Origin: Streptosporangiaceae bacterium
Lineage (GTDB): Bacteria > Actinomycetota > Actinomycetes > Streptosporangiales > Streptosporangiaceae
Assembly (NCBI GenBank): GCA_030041195.1
Contig: JASHOI010000051.1
Coordinates: 1 to 18,325, forward strand
Direction: 5' to 3'
DNA length: 18,325 nucleotides
Under the pieces are notes generated by a model. It was not told the origin of the DNA and did not search any database. It saw nothing but the letters and a program-made list of their open reading frames with translations. The translations under genes were made by a program, and so were the position numbers. Positions 1-6,488 of this stretch are shown piece by piece (the first letter of the stretch is position 1; each line of letters opens with the position of its first letter).

Positions 1-36
1 GGCCGCCTTTCGATGCATTCATGGCCACGGCGCAGG

Positions 37-1287
37 TCACCGGAGCGGGTCGAACGGTGCCAGGGCCGGCTCGGGGCGGCCGGTGGCGATGTGCCGGGCC
101 AGCAGCCGGCCGGTCGCCGGGCCGAGGGTCATTCCCCACATCCCGTGACCGCCGGCCACGAACAGGCCGTCGTCCCGGGTGGCGCCGATGATCGGCAGGC
201 CGTCCACGGTCACCGGGCGCGGCCCGACCCACGGGCCGATCAGCGCCGACCAGTCGGCGCCGGGCAGGTAGTCGCGCACGGACCGCACGATCGCGCCGAT
301 CCGGCGCCGGTCCAGCGGGTCGTCGGGGGGCCGGAACTCCATGGTCCCCGCGACCCGGAATCCGCCGGGCGCCGGGGTGATGGCCACCCGCGCGGCCGGC
401 AGATACAGCGGCTGCGCCAGCGGCTCCGGCGTCCGGACCCGGAACGAGTAGCCGCGCCCAGCCTGGATCCGGACCCTGACTCCCGCCGGGTGCGCCAGCG
501 CATTGATCCACGCGCCGTTGGCCAGCACGCAGACGTCAACGTCAACGGGCTCACCAGCGACGCCGAGCCGGATCCCGCCGGTCCGGCTGGTGACCGCGGT
601 GACCGGGGTCCCGGTCACGATCTGCCCGCCCCGGCTGCGCACCGAGGCGGCCAGGCTCCGCACGAAGTCCAGCGGCTGGAGGAATTGCTGGCCGCCGATC
701 CGCAGGCCGCAGGTGGCCCGCGAACTGAGCAGCGGCTGCTCCCGGCGCAGGTCGGCCGCGCTCAGATCGTCGAGGGCGAACTTCATGCCGCCGGCCGCGG
801 CGATGGCCAGCACCTCGTGGCGCAGCGGGCCGGCCTGCTCCGGCCGTTCGAGGGCCGCCACGACCGCCTCGTCCTTCGGCCCGTCGGCCACTCCCGCCTC
901 GGTCAGCAGCTCATAAGACGACACCGCGAGGGCGTTCAGGCCGGCGAAGCCGGCCACCCCGGCCAGCCACTGCCGGTGGGTGCTGTGCGCCGCGAACCCG
1001 GCGAGGAACCGCCACGTGCCAGGGAGCGACCCCGGCGGGATGCGCAGCGGGCTGGCCGGGCGAAGCAGCGACGCCACCCCGTACCGCAGCGCCGAGGGCT
1101 CGGGCAGCGGGGCGACCATCGCCGGGCTGATCCAGCCGGCATTGCCCGCCGATGCTCCCGCGGCCACGTCACGGCGGTCATACACGGTGACCGCGAAGCC
1201 CTCGTCCTGCAGGAACCAGGCGACGCAGAGCCCGACCACGCCCGCGCCGACGATCGCGGCGCGGGCCCCCTCCCGGCCTGTTGTCAT
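37..1287 (-). CDS. DadA-like FAD-dependent D-amino-acid dehydrogenase/oxidase
   Basis: The product is a 416-residue DAO-fold flavoprotein expected to deaminate D-amino acids (or another secondary amine) oxidatively to 2-oxoacids in the cytoplasm or at the membrane face. Seen: an N-terminal dinucleotide-binding GAGVVG at residues 14-19 ending in an acidic VYDRR strand, a middle substrate domain, and the C-terminal DAO signature GLPIIGATRDDGLFVAGGHG, whose GHGMWGMTLGP loop is typical of DadA-like proteins. Length matches the DadA family (about 410-430). The ATG at 1287 is chosen because it forms an ATGA overlap with the permease stop (1284-1287), implying translational coupling. No separate promoter is visible. 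The substrate cannot be read from sequence: sarcosine or glycine oxidase-like activity is possible, but the neighbouring D-aminopeptidase favours D-amino acids. Confidence 0.87.
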   Translation of the reverse strand: MTTGREGARAAIVGAGVVGLCVAWFLQDEGFAVTVYDRRDVAAGASAGNAGWISPAMVAPLPEPSALRYGVASLLRPASPLRIPPGSLPGTWRFLAGFAAHSTHRQWLAGVAGFAGLNALAVSSYELLTEAGVADGPKDEAVVAALERPEQAGPLRHEVLAIAAAGGMKFALDDLSAADLRREQPLLSSRATCGLRIGGQQFLQPLDFVRSLAASVRSRGGQIVTGTPVTAVTSRTGGIRLGVAGEPVDVDVCVLANGAWINALAHPAGVRVRIQAGRGYSFRVRTPEPLAQPLYLPAARVAITPAPGGFRVAGTMEFRPPDDPLDRRRIGAIVRSVRDYLPGADWSALIGPWVGPRPVTVDGLPIIGATRDDGLFVAGGHGMWGMTLGPATGRLLARHIATGRPEPALAPFDPLR

Positions 1288-2756
1288 GACTCCGTTGTAC
1301 CGCTGGCTGCCGCGGGCTCGGCGTCCGGCACGGCGCCGGAGACCGTCCAGTACCGGCCGGACCTGGGCCGGACGAACAGGAAGTAGTAGATCAGCGCGGC
1401 GGCGAAGATGCCGGCGCACAGCCAGAGGTCGGAGCCCTTCTGCTTGGTCAGCGCGACCACGACGCCGGCCAGCGCGATGACCGGCGGCACCGGCCACAGC
1501 GGCATCTTCGACGGCCGGTCCAGGTGCCGCTGACGCACCCTGCTGACCAGGGCCGAGACGGCGATCAGCCCGTACAGCACCACGATCAGCACCGCGGTGA
1601 AGGTGACCACGGTGATCAGCGTGGACTGGAAGCACAGGATCGTGGCCAGCACGCCGACGATCAGCGTGGCGACCCATGGTGACCCGCGCCGCGACTCGAC
1701 CTTCGCGATCCACGAGCTGACCGGCTCGGGCCAGGCGACGTCCCGCCCGCTGGCCCACACGATCCGGGAGAACTGCAAGGTGATCGCCACGGATGCGTTG
1801 AAGATCGCGATCAGCGCACCGTAGGTGACGATCGTGATGAAGGTGTGGCCGAAGGCCTCGCCGCCGACCTCGGTGACCGGCGTCGCCGAGTGCAGGAAGG
1901 CCGACAGGTTGTGCGCGCCGAACACGATCGCGATGAACGGGATGAGCTCGAAGAAGATCCCGATCGCCGCGGCGGTCACCACGGCCCGGCCGACTTCCGC
2001 CTTCGAGCCGAGGACCTCCTCGGCGAAGTTGATCCCGCTGTCGTACCCGTTCACCGAGAACAGCGCGGTGGCCAGGGCCGTCACGATGAGGCCCGCGCCG
2101 ACGGCGGACACCCCGGTGGTGCCGCTCGGGCCGACCGGATGGCTGAGGATCGACAGCGGCTGCTGCCAGTGACTGAACCCGGCCACGGCGAGCGCGCCGA
2201 CGACGATCAGCTCGATCGCCAGGCAGACCGCGGTGAACCAGGCGTTGAACTTGATCTTCAGCAGGCACACCAGCGTGACCAGGATCATCCCGAAGCCGGA
2301 TACCAGCCTGGTCGAAATGCCCGAGTCGAGCGCGTGCACGTAGGTGCCGATGCCGATCGCGACGCTGGCGGGCAGGAAGATGGCCTGCCCGATGTAATCG
2401 ACCATGGCCACAAACCCGGTGGCCTTGCCGAGCACCCGGGTGACGATCGAGAACAGGCCGCCGGCGACCGGGAACATCGAGCCGAGCTCGCCCATGCAGA
2501 ACGCCACGTTCAGTGCGATGAAGCACCCGATGAGGTAGGACCACACCGAGCCCGTGCCCGCGGTCGCCACCACCGCGGTGCCGACGACCAGCAGCGATGC
2601 CGTCGGCGTGATGTCCGAGAGGATCAGGGCGATGTGCCCGAGCGAGTTGACGACCCGCTTCAGCTCCTGCCGGTATCCCAGGGACTCCAGGGACTGCTGC
2701 GAACTGGATTCGGCGGCCGCCATCTGCTGTGCCTCTGACACCGCGTCTCCCGACAC
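1284..2756 (-). CDS. APC-family amino acid permease
   Basis: The product is a 490-residue integral membrane protein of the amino acid-polyamine-organocation superfamily, expected to import an amino acid or small amine by proton symport. Seen: about 12 hydrophobic segments, an N-terminal first helix with the DITPTASLLVVG pattern that fits the unwound TM1 substrate site, a GELGSMFPVAGG segment typical of TM2-3, and a charged linker RVRQRHLDRP before the last helices. It is the first gene of the minus-strand pair and its TGA overlaps the oxidoreductase ATG. Two starts are possible. GTG at 2756 gives the full length but has no Shine-Dalgarno. ATG at 2723 (479 residues) has AGAGG 8 nt upstream and may be the real start. 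The unlisted N-terminus would be hydrophilic either way. Substrate unknown; D-amino acids or dipeptide products are inferred from context. Confidence 0.85.
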   Translation of the reverse strand: MSGDAVSEAQQMAAAESSSQQSLESLGYRQELKRVVNSLGHIALILSDITPTASLLVVGTAVVATAGTGSVWSYLIGCFIALNVAFCMGELGSMFPVAGGLFSIVTRVLGKATGFVAMVDYIGQAIFLPASVAIGIGTYVHALDSGISTRLVSGFGMILVTLVCLLKIKFNAWFTAVCLAIELIVVGALAVAGFSHWQQPLSILSHPVGPSGTTGVSAVGAGLIVTALATALFSVNGYDSGINFAEEVLGSKAEVGRAVVTAAAIGIFFELIPFIAIVFGAHNLSAFLHSATPVTEVGGEAFGHTFITIVTYGALIAIFNASVAITLQFSRIVWASGRDVAWPEPVSSWIAKVESRRGSPWVATLIVGVLATILCFQSTLITVVTFTAVLIVVLYGLIAVSALVSRVRQRHLDRPSKMPLWPVPPVIALAGVVVALTKQKGSDLWLCAGIFAAALIYYFLFVRPRSGRYWTVSGAVPDAEPAAASGTTES

Positions 2757-2834
2757 TCATATATAAAGTGCGACTAATTGGGCGTAAGCTACACCTACGA
2801 TTGGTGCAGGTCAATGGCCGGTCAGGAGGCACGC
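2757..2834. promoter_or_regulatory. Divergent promoter region of permease and dppA operons
   Basis: This 78-bp gap separates two divergent operons of the D-peptide module. Its AT-rich block at 2758-2767 (TATATAAA on the plus strand, TTTATATA on the minus) stands out in GC-rich DNA and fits a minus-strand -10 region. CACT at 2754-2757 and AGTG at 2767-2770 bracket this block as a short inverted repeat. On the plus strand TACGAT at 2796-2801 is a possible -10 without a good -35. The XRE-cupin regulator encoded next door is the natural candidate to bind here. Exact promoters are not certain. Confidence 0.35.
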
Positions 2835-3674
2835 ATGAAGGTGTTCATCTCGGTCGACATGGAGGGCGTATCGGGAATCACCGACCCGGAGGATGTGCTT
2901 CCGGACGGCGCCGACTACCAGCGGGGCCGGGTGTTCATGACCGGAGATGCCAATGCCGCCATTCTCGGCGCTTATGACGCGGGCGCCGACGAAGTGCTGG
3001 TGAACGACTCGCACTGGATCATGCGGAACCTGCTGCTGGAGCGGCTCGACCCCCGCGCGCGCACGATCAAGGGCTTCCACAAATCCCTGTGCATGGTGCA
3101 GGGACTCGACGCGTCCTACGACGGCGCCGTGTTCGTGGGATATCACGCCTGCGCCGGAACCGAGGGCGGGGTGCTCAACCACACGATGCTCGGCAAGGAG
3201 ATCCAGAACATCTACCTCAACGGTGAGCCGACCGGCGAGACCCGGCTGAACGCGGCCTACGCCGGCCATTTCGGGGTGCCGGTCCTGGTCGTTGCCGGCG
3301 ACGCCGCGGTATGCGCCGAGGCTGAGCGGTTTCTGGACGGGACGACGACCGTGGCCGTGAAGGACGGCATCGACAAGTTCAGCGCCGACTGCCTGCACCC
3401 CGAGGTGGCCCAGGCCCGGATCAGGGAGGCGACGGCCGGGGCCGTCGCCCGGCGCGAGCGGGCCGTCCCCTACCGGCTCGAGTCGCCGTACCGGCTCGGG
3501 ATTGAGTGGAATTCCACCACGATCGCCGCGACGTGCGCGATGATTCCGGGTGTCGAGCTGACCGGGTCACGCACGGTGGAGTTCGTCACCGACGACTATC
3601 CGGAGCTCATGCGCGTGCTAGTGGTGATGCTCTTGCTGGGCATGCAGGTGGGCCAGAAGGCGATCTATGGCTAA
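2835..3674 (+). CDS. dppA: M55-family D-aminopeptidase (DppA-like)
   Basis: The product is a 279-residue zinc peptidase of family M55, close to the 274 residues of Bacillus subtilis DppA, which releases N-terminal D-amino acids such as D-Ala from short peptides. Visible ligand residues fall at the family positions: D8 and E10 in SVDMEG, H60 in NDSH, H104 in VGYHACAGTEGG, and a glutamate in NGEPTGE (E131 or E135); H116 in the LNHTM segment is near the active site. The ATG at 2835 is chosen over an in-frame upstream codon because AGGAGG at 2824-2829 sits 5 nt before it and the family N-terminus begins there. It overlaps the XRE regulator by 8 bp (ATGGCTAA). Divergent from a permease and a DadA-like enzyme, it probably supplies D-amino acids to them. 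No signal peptide is seen, so it is cytoplasmic. Confidence 0.92.
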   Translation: MKVFISVDMEGVSGITDPEDVLPDGADYQRGRVFMTGDANAAILGAYDAGADEVLVNDSHWIMRNLLLERLDPRARTIKGFHKSLCMVQGLDASYDGAVFVGYHACAGTEGGVLNHTMLGKEIQNIYLNGEPTGETRLNAAYAGHFGVPVLVVAGDAAVCAEAERFLDGTTTVAVKDGIDKFSADCLHPEVAQARIREATAGAVARRERAVPYRLESPYRLGIEWNSTTIAATCAMIPGVELTGSRTVEFVTDDYPELMRVLVVMLLLGMQVGQKAIYG

Positions 3675-4263
3675 AGATGACGCGGGCGCGGGCCGGGCCG
3701 GCGGGAAGTCGCATGACTCCGCCGACCTCGGCAGCACGGTGCGCGCCCAGCGCGAGCGACGGCAGATGACAATCGCCTCCCTTGCCCGCCAGGTAGGGGT
3801 CAGCGCCGCGGCGATCAGCCAGATCGAGTCGGGTGCGGTGCAGCCCTCGCTCTCCACCCTTCGCAAGCTGGCCGCGGCGCTCGGGATACCGGTCTTCCGG
3901 TTCTTCCTGCCGGTCGAGACCGAGGCGGTCAACGTCGTGCGGCACGCGGACCGGCTGACGATCGGAAGGCCGTCGTCCGAGGCGCGCTACCAGTTACTGA
4001 GCCCGTCGATGCAGGGCCAGCTCGAGGTCATGGAGGTGAGCATCGGGCCCGGCGAGGTTTCCGCCCCGGAGGTGCTCAACCACGCCGGCGAGGAATGCCT
4101 AGTCGTCCTCACCGGACGGGGCGCGCTCGAGTTCGGCGACGCGGTCATCGACCTGCGGGCCGGAGACGCCGCGACGTTTCAGGGCACGATTCCGCACCGG
4201 CTCCGCAACACCGGGCGACGCGAACTGCGGGCGCTGTCGATCATCACGCCGCCCTCATTCTGA
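3667..4263 (+). CDS. XRE-family regulator with C-terminal cupin sensor domain
   Basis: The product is a 198-residue two-domain transcription factor. Residues about 21-75 form an XRE helix-turn-helix (LGSTVRAQRERRQMTIASLA, then VGVSAAAISQIESGAVQPSLSTLRKLA without break). Residues about 115-190 form a single cupin barrel with conserved G(x)GE...HAGEECLVVLTGRG and GDAATF...PHRLRN segments; this domain usually binds a small-molecule effector. The start lies inside the end of dppA (8-bp overlap), so the pair is translationally coupled. Such XRE-cupin proteins commonly control adjacent amino-acid, amine or peptide catabolic genes, so it is the probable regulator of the dppA and permease/DadA operons through the 2757-2834 gap. 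Whether it activates or represses cannot be read from the sequence. Confidence 0.9.
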   Translation: MAKDDAGAGRAGGKSHDSADLGSTVRAQRERRQMTIASLARQVGVSAAAISQIESGAVQPSLSTLRKLAAALGIPVFRFFLPVETEAVNVVRHADRLTIGRPSSEARYQLLSPSMQGQLEVMEVSIGPGEVSAPEVLNHAGEECLVVLTGRGALEFGDAVIDLRAGDAATFQGTIPHRLRNTGRRELRALSIITPPSF

Positions 4264-4287
4264 CCCTGCTTCTAGACTTCGCGTCAA

Positions 4288-4328
4288 CGGGGAATCGTGT
4301 CAGTCCTATTCGCTGACGCGTTTCCCCG
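4288..4328. terminator. Bidirectional terminator hairpin between convergent genes
   Basis: CGGGGAATCGTGTCAG (4288-4303) and CTGACGCGTTTCCCCG (4313-4328) pair over 16 positions with one T-T mismatch and one G-U, around a 9-nt loop. It lies between the stops of the XRE-cupin gene (+) and the GNAT gene (-), where a bidirectional terminator is expected. There is no long U tract, as is common in actinomycetes. The right arm is repeated at 4333-4348. Confidence 0.65.
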
Positions 4329-4348
4329 CTCCGACGCGTTTCCCCGCT
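4315..4348. repeat. 16-bp tandem direct repeat (18-bp period)
   Basis: GACGCGTTTCCCCGCT occurs identically at 4315-4330 and 4333-4348. The first copy is the right arm of the terminator hairpin, so the second copy offers an alternative partner for the left arm at 4288-4303. Confidence 0.85.
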
Positions 4349-4361
4349 ATCTGACCTGCTT

Positions 4362-5267
4362 CTAGCAGACGAGGTCGATGCGGATCTGGGCGACCGGATA
4401 GCCGGCCTTGGCAAAGGTGGCCGCCATCGGGGTGTTGGTGACGTCGGTGCTCGCGACGATCCGGTCGGCGCCCTCGGCCACGAGCAGGCGGGTGGCTTCG
4501 GCGAGGAGGTCGCAGGCGTAACCGTGACCACGCTGCTCGGGCACGACCGCGACGTAACCGATGATCGGGTCGGAGTAGTTGCGGCTGGGCGCGGCGAGGC
4601 CGGCCAGGTGGCCGTCGGGCGTGTAGGCGAGCCGCCACCACTCACGCGGCCCGGGCAGCCAGCGCAGGAAATCGAGGTCTTCCTGGGCGGCCGCGTCGAG
4701 CCCGGATGCGGCGATCGCGCGCCGCGCGTGCGCGTCGAGGGTGCCGCGGTGCACGCGCCGGAACACGTCGAGGATCACCGCGTCGTCGGGTTCCGGGCGG
4801 AACTCCAGCCGACCGGGATCGGCTGGCACGCCGCATTGCGGTGTCCACCGGTAGGTGTACCGCTCGACCAGGAACGTCAGCCCGGCTTCCTCGGCCGCGG
4901 CGATGCGGGCCCGGGCGGCCTGCGCGACGGCGGCGTTGTCCCGCCAGCCGACCGGCAGCCTGAGCGAGTATTCGGCACACAGCGGCGCGGTACGCAGCAG
5001 TTGCACGGCCGCGCCGGGATCGGTGAAGTCGAACCAGTCCAGCGCGGTTGGTGCGTCGGCGCGCGGGCCGCCCCACCAGGCTGCGCGGGCGACCACGGTC
5101 CCGTCACGCAGCGCCACCCAGGTCCATTCCGGGCGGTAGTCGCCGCGGGCGGCCATGTCGCTGTAGCGGTGGCCGAAGGCCCCGAAGCCCACCAGGGGCG
5201 GGTCGGCCAGGGATTCAAATAGCGATTCCTCGCCCTCGGTCAGCGGGCGGATCACGAGATCGTTCAT
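4362..5267 (-). CDS. GNAT-family N-acetyltransferase
   Basis: The product is a 301-residue protein with a C-terminal GNAT domain that should transfer an acetyl group from acetyl-CoA to an amine. The acetyl-CoA-binding motif A is visible as IGYVAVVPEQRGHGYACDLL with QRGHGY at residues 245-250, followed by a helix and the TNTPMAATFAKAGY segment typical of motif B. The N-terminal 150 residues (WTWVALRDGTVVARAAWWGG) look like a second, degenerate GNAT-like half. The ATG at 5267 has GGAGGG at 5276-5281 with an 8-nt spacer. Upstream lies an unusual leader ORF and hairpin system, so expression is probably controlled by attenuation or Shine-Dalgarno masking. The substrate is unknown; antibiotic, peptide or amino-acid acetylation are all possible. 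The nitronate monooxygenase gene lies upstream on the same strand. Confidence 0.82.
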   Translation of the reverse strand: MNDLVIRPLTEGEESLFESLADPPLVGFGAFGHRYSDMAARGDYRPEWTWVALRDGTVVARAAWWGGPRADAPTALDWFDFTDPGAAVQLLRTAPLCAEYSLRLPVGWRDNAAVAQAARARIAAAEEAGLTFLVERYTYRWTPQCGVPADPGRLEFRPEPDDAVILDVFRRVHRGTLDAHARRAIAASGLDAAAQEDLDFLRWLPGPREWWRLAYTPDGHLAGLAAPSRNYSDPIIGYVAVVPEQRGHGYACDLLAEATRLLVAEGADRIVASTDVTNTPMAATFAKAGYPVAQIRIDLVC

Positions 5268-5275
5268 GAAAATGT

Positions 5276-5392
5276 CCCTCCGGGAAGCGGCGCGCTCCCC
5301 GGTCAGATCATCGGCACTCTCAGGGCGAGAGGGGAGCGCGTGGATGTCGTCGTGACCACGGTTCCCACCTCCCCTCGCCGTGCTGAGAGTGC
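5276..5392 (-). promoter_or_regulatory. Candidate attenuator: competing RNA hairpins before GNAT gene
   Basis: Read on the minus strand there are four pairing segments. Segment 1 (5392-5369) pairs with segment 2 (5336-5314) through GCACTCTCAG/CTGAGAGTGC, GGCGA/TCGCC and GGGGAG/CTCCCC, which hides the leader-peptide Shine-Dalgarno. Segment 2 (CGCGCTCCCC, 5340-5331) also pairs perfectly with segment 3 (GGGGAGCGCG, 5300-5291). Segment 3 alternatively forms a 10-bp hairpin (one G-U) with segment 4, 5302-5293 against 5289-5280, with a CGC loop, hiding the first two bases of the GNAT Shine-Dalgarno. The pairings exclude each other in the classical 1:2, 2:3, 3:4 order. Confidence 0.55.
5303..5359 (-). 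CDS. Putative 18-residue leader peptide of the GNAT gene
   Basis: A GTG-started ORF of 18 codons, reading MVTTTSTRSPLALRVPMI, ends at TGA 35 nt before the GNAT ATG. Its own Shine-Dalgarno GGGGAGG (5368-5374) lies 8 nt before the GTG. Four threonine codons and a serine fall in codons 3-7. The coding sequence spans one arm of two alternative RNA stems, and the stop codon sits directly at the foot of the hairpin that masks the GNAT ribosome site. This arrangement is typical of leader peptides, but no homologue is recognised. An accidental ORF is possible. Confidence 0.5.
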   Translation of the reverse strand: MVTTTSTRSPLALRVPMI

Positions 5393-5401
5393 GGTCGCAG
5401 C

Positions 5402-6424
5402 TTACCCGGCCAGCATCTCGATGATCTCGGCGGCCGGGCGGTCGGTCGCTGACCGGAAGCCCTGACCGGCCCACAGGCTCATCCGCTCGGTGTCGCCGCT
5501 GCGGGCCGCGGCCGCCCGCAGCCCCCGGGTCGCGTTGTTGATCTCCGGGTACGCGGCCGGGGCGTCGGCGTGATCGAGCATGAACTGGTTCAGCAGCCCC
5601 CGGGCAGGCCGGCCGCTGAACGCGCGGGTGAGCGCGGTCACGGTGTAGCGCGGGCTGGCGAGCGCGGCCTTGTACGCCGGGTGCGCGCCGCTTTCCGGGC
5701 AGCGCAGGAACGCGGTGCCGCACTGAGCGGCGACCGCGCCGGCCGCCAGGACCGCACGGACCTGGCCGGGCGAGACGATCCCGCCCGTGGCGATTTGCGG
5801 CAGGCCGGTCACCCGGGCGACCTCGCCGATCAACGACAGCAGCCCGTAGTCCTGGCCGGGGCGGTCGCTGTTGGCGAACGTTCCCCGGTGCGCGCCCGCT
5901 TCGATGCCCTGGGCGCAGAGCAGGTCCGCGCCGGCCGCGGCGGCGGCCCGGGCTTCCCCCGGGCCGGTGACCGTGACCGCCACGACCGTGCCCGCCTTGC
6001 GGAACTCGGCCACCACGTCGGCCGGGGGACAGCCGAAGGTGAAGCTGGCCACCGGCGGCGCCGCGGCCAGCACGGCGGCGAGCTTGCCCTCCCAGCCGTC
6101 GTCGTCCCACACCGGCTCGCCGACCGTGCCGCCGGCGGCCACGGCGTCCTGGGCCAGCGAGGCCGCGTAGGCGGCGACCCGTTCCGGCTCCGAAGACCGG
6201 TTCCCGGGAACGAACAGGTTGACCCCGAACGGCCGCGTAGTCGCCGCCCGCACGCCGACGATCTCGGCCACTATCGCGCCGGCGGACTTGTAGCCCCCGG
6301 CCAGGAAACCGATCGCGCCCGCCTCGGCCGCGGCGGTCACCAGGGCCGGGGTCGAGGGGCCGCCCGCCATCGGCGCGACCACCACGGGCAGGCGGAACAG
6401 GTCAGTTAGCTCGCGCATGGTCAT
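5402..6424 (-). CDS. Nitronate monooxygenase (2-nitropropane dioxygenase-like)
   Basis: The product is a 340-residue FMN-dependent TIM-barrel protein of the nitronate monooxygenase family, which oxidises alkyl nitronates such as propionate 3-nitronate to carbonyl and nitrite. Seen: the N-terminal PVVVAPMAGGPS motif, FGVNLFVPG, the GADLLCAQGIEAGAHRG segment containing the family's AQGxEAGGH-like motif, and PQIATGGIVSPGQVRAVLAAGA for the phosphate-binding loop. The C-terminus resembles class-I bacterial enzymes. An in-frame ATG at 6490 is rejected because it overlaps the divergent dehydrogenase ATG. ATG at 6424 is chosen by alignment to the family N-terminus, with ATG at 6433 and 6418 as alternatives; no strong Shine-Dalgarno decides. 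It ends 134 bp before the GNAT gene and may be cotranscribed with its leader. Likely role: detoxification of nitronates. Confidence 0.88.
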   Translation of the reverse strand: MTMRELTDLFRLPVVVAPMAGGPSTPALVTAAAEAGAIGFLAGGYKSAGAIVAEIVGVRAATTRPFGVNLFVPGNRSSEPERVAAYAASLAQDAVAAGGTVGEPVWDDDGWEGKLAAVLAAAPPVASFTFGCPPADVVAEFRKAGTVVAVTVTGPGEARAAAAAGADLLCAQGIEAGAHRGTFANSDRPGQDYGLLSLIGEVARVTGLPQIATGGIVSPGQVRAVLAAGAVAAQCGTAFLRCPESGAHPAYKAALASPRYTVTALTRAFSGRPARGLLNQFMLDHADAPAAYPEINNATRGLRAAAARSGDTERMSLWAGQGFRSATDRPAAEIIEMLAG

Positions 6425-6488
6425 GGAGCCCATGATTCCGCGTAGAAAGCCGGTGCGCGGGACGGCTCGCTGCCCCAGGCTGTGAGCC
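6425..6488. promoter_or_regulatory. Short divergent intergenic region
   Basis: These 64 bp separate the nitronate monooxygenase and dehydrogenase starts and must hold both promoters or leaderless starts. GGCTC (6464-6468) and GAGCC (6484-6488) form a weak inverted repeat abutting the dehydrogenase ATG. No convincing -35/-10 pair is seen. Confidence 0.25.

Larger units (their letters stand above)
4265..4365. repeat. 11-bp direct repeats flanking the terminator region
   Basis: CCTGCTTCTAG is present at 4265-4275 and again at 4355-4365, the second copy covering the GNAT stop codon (CTA on plus, 4362-4364). With one gap the match extends to TGACC(C)TGCTTCTAG. It may be a short duplication or a recombination scar. 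There is no mobile element between the copies. Confidence 0.6.

Noticed and set aside
37..2832. A single 931-codon open frame on the minus strand
   Set aside because: Only its last 416 codons encode a recognisable protein (DadA-like). The upstream part is the out-of-frame shadow of the permease gene and is Arg/Gly-rich without domain sense.
5291..5340. TPP riboswitch before the GNAT gene
   Set aside because: CTGAGA and GATCTGACCGG resemble fragments of the TPP aptamer, but the GGGGTGCC start and the final conserved GTTA...GAAGGGA part are missing, and the neighbouring genes are not thiamine-related.
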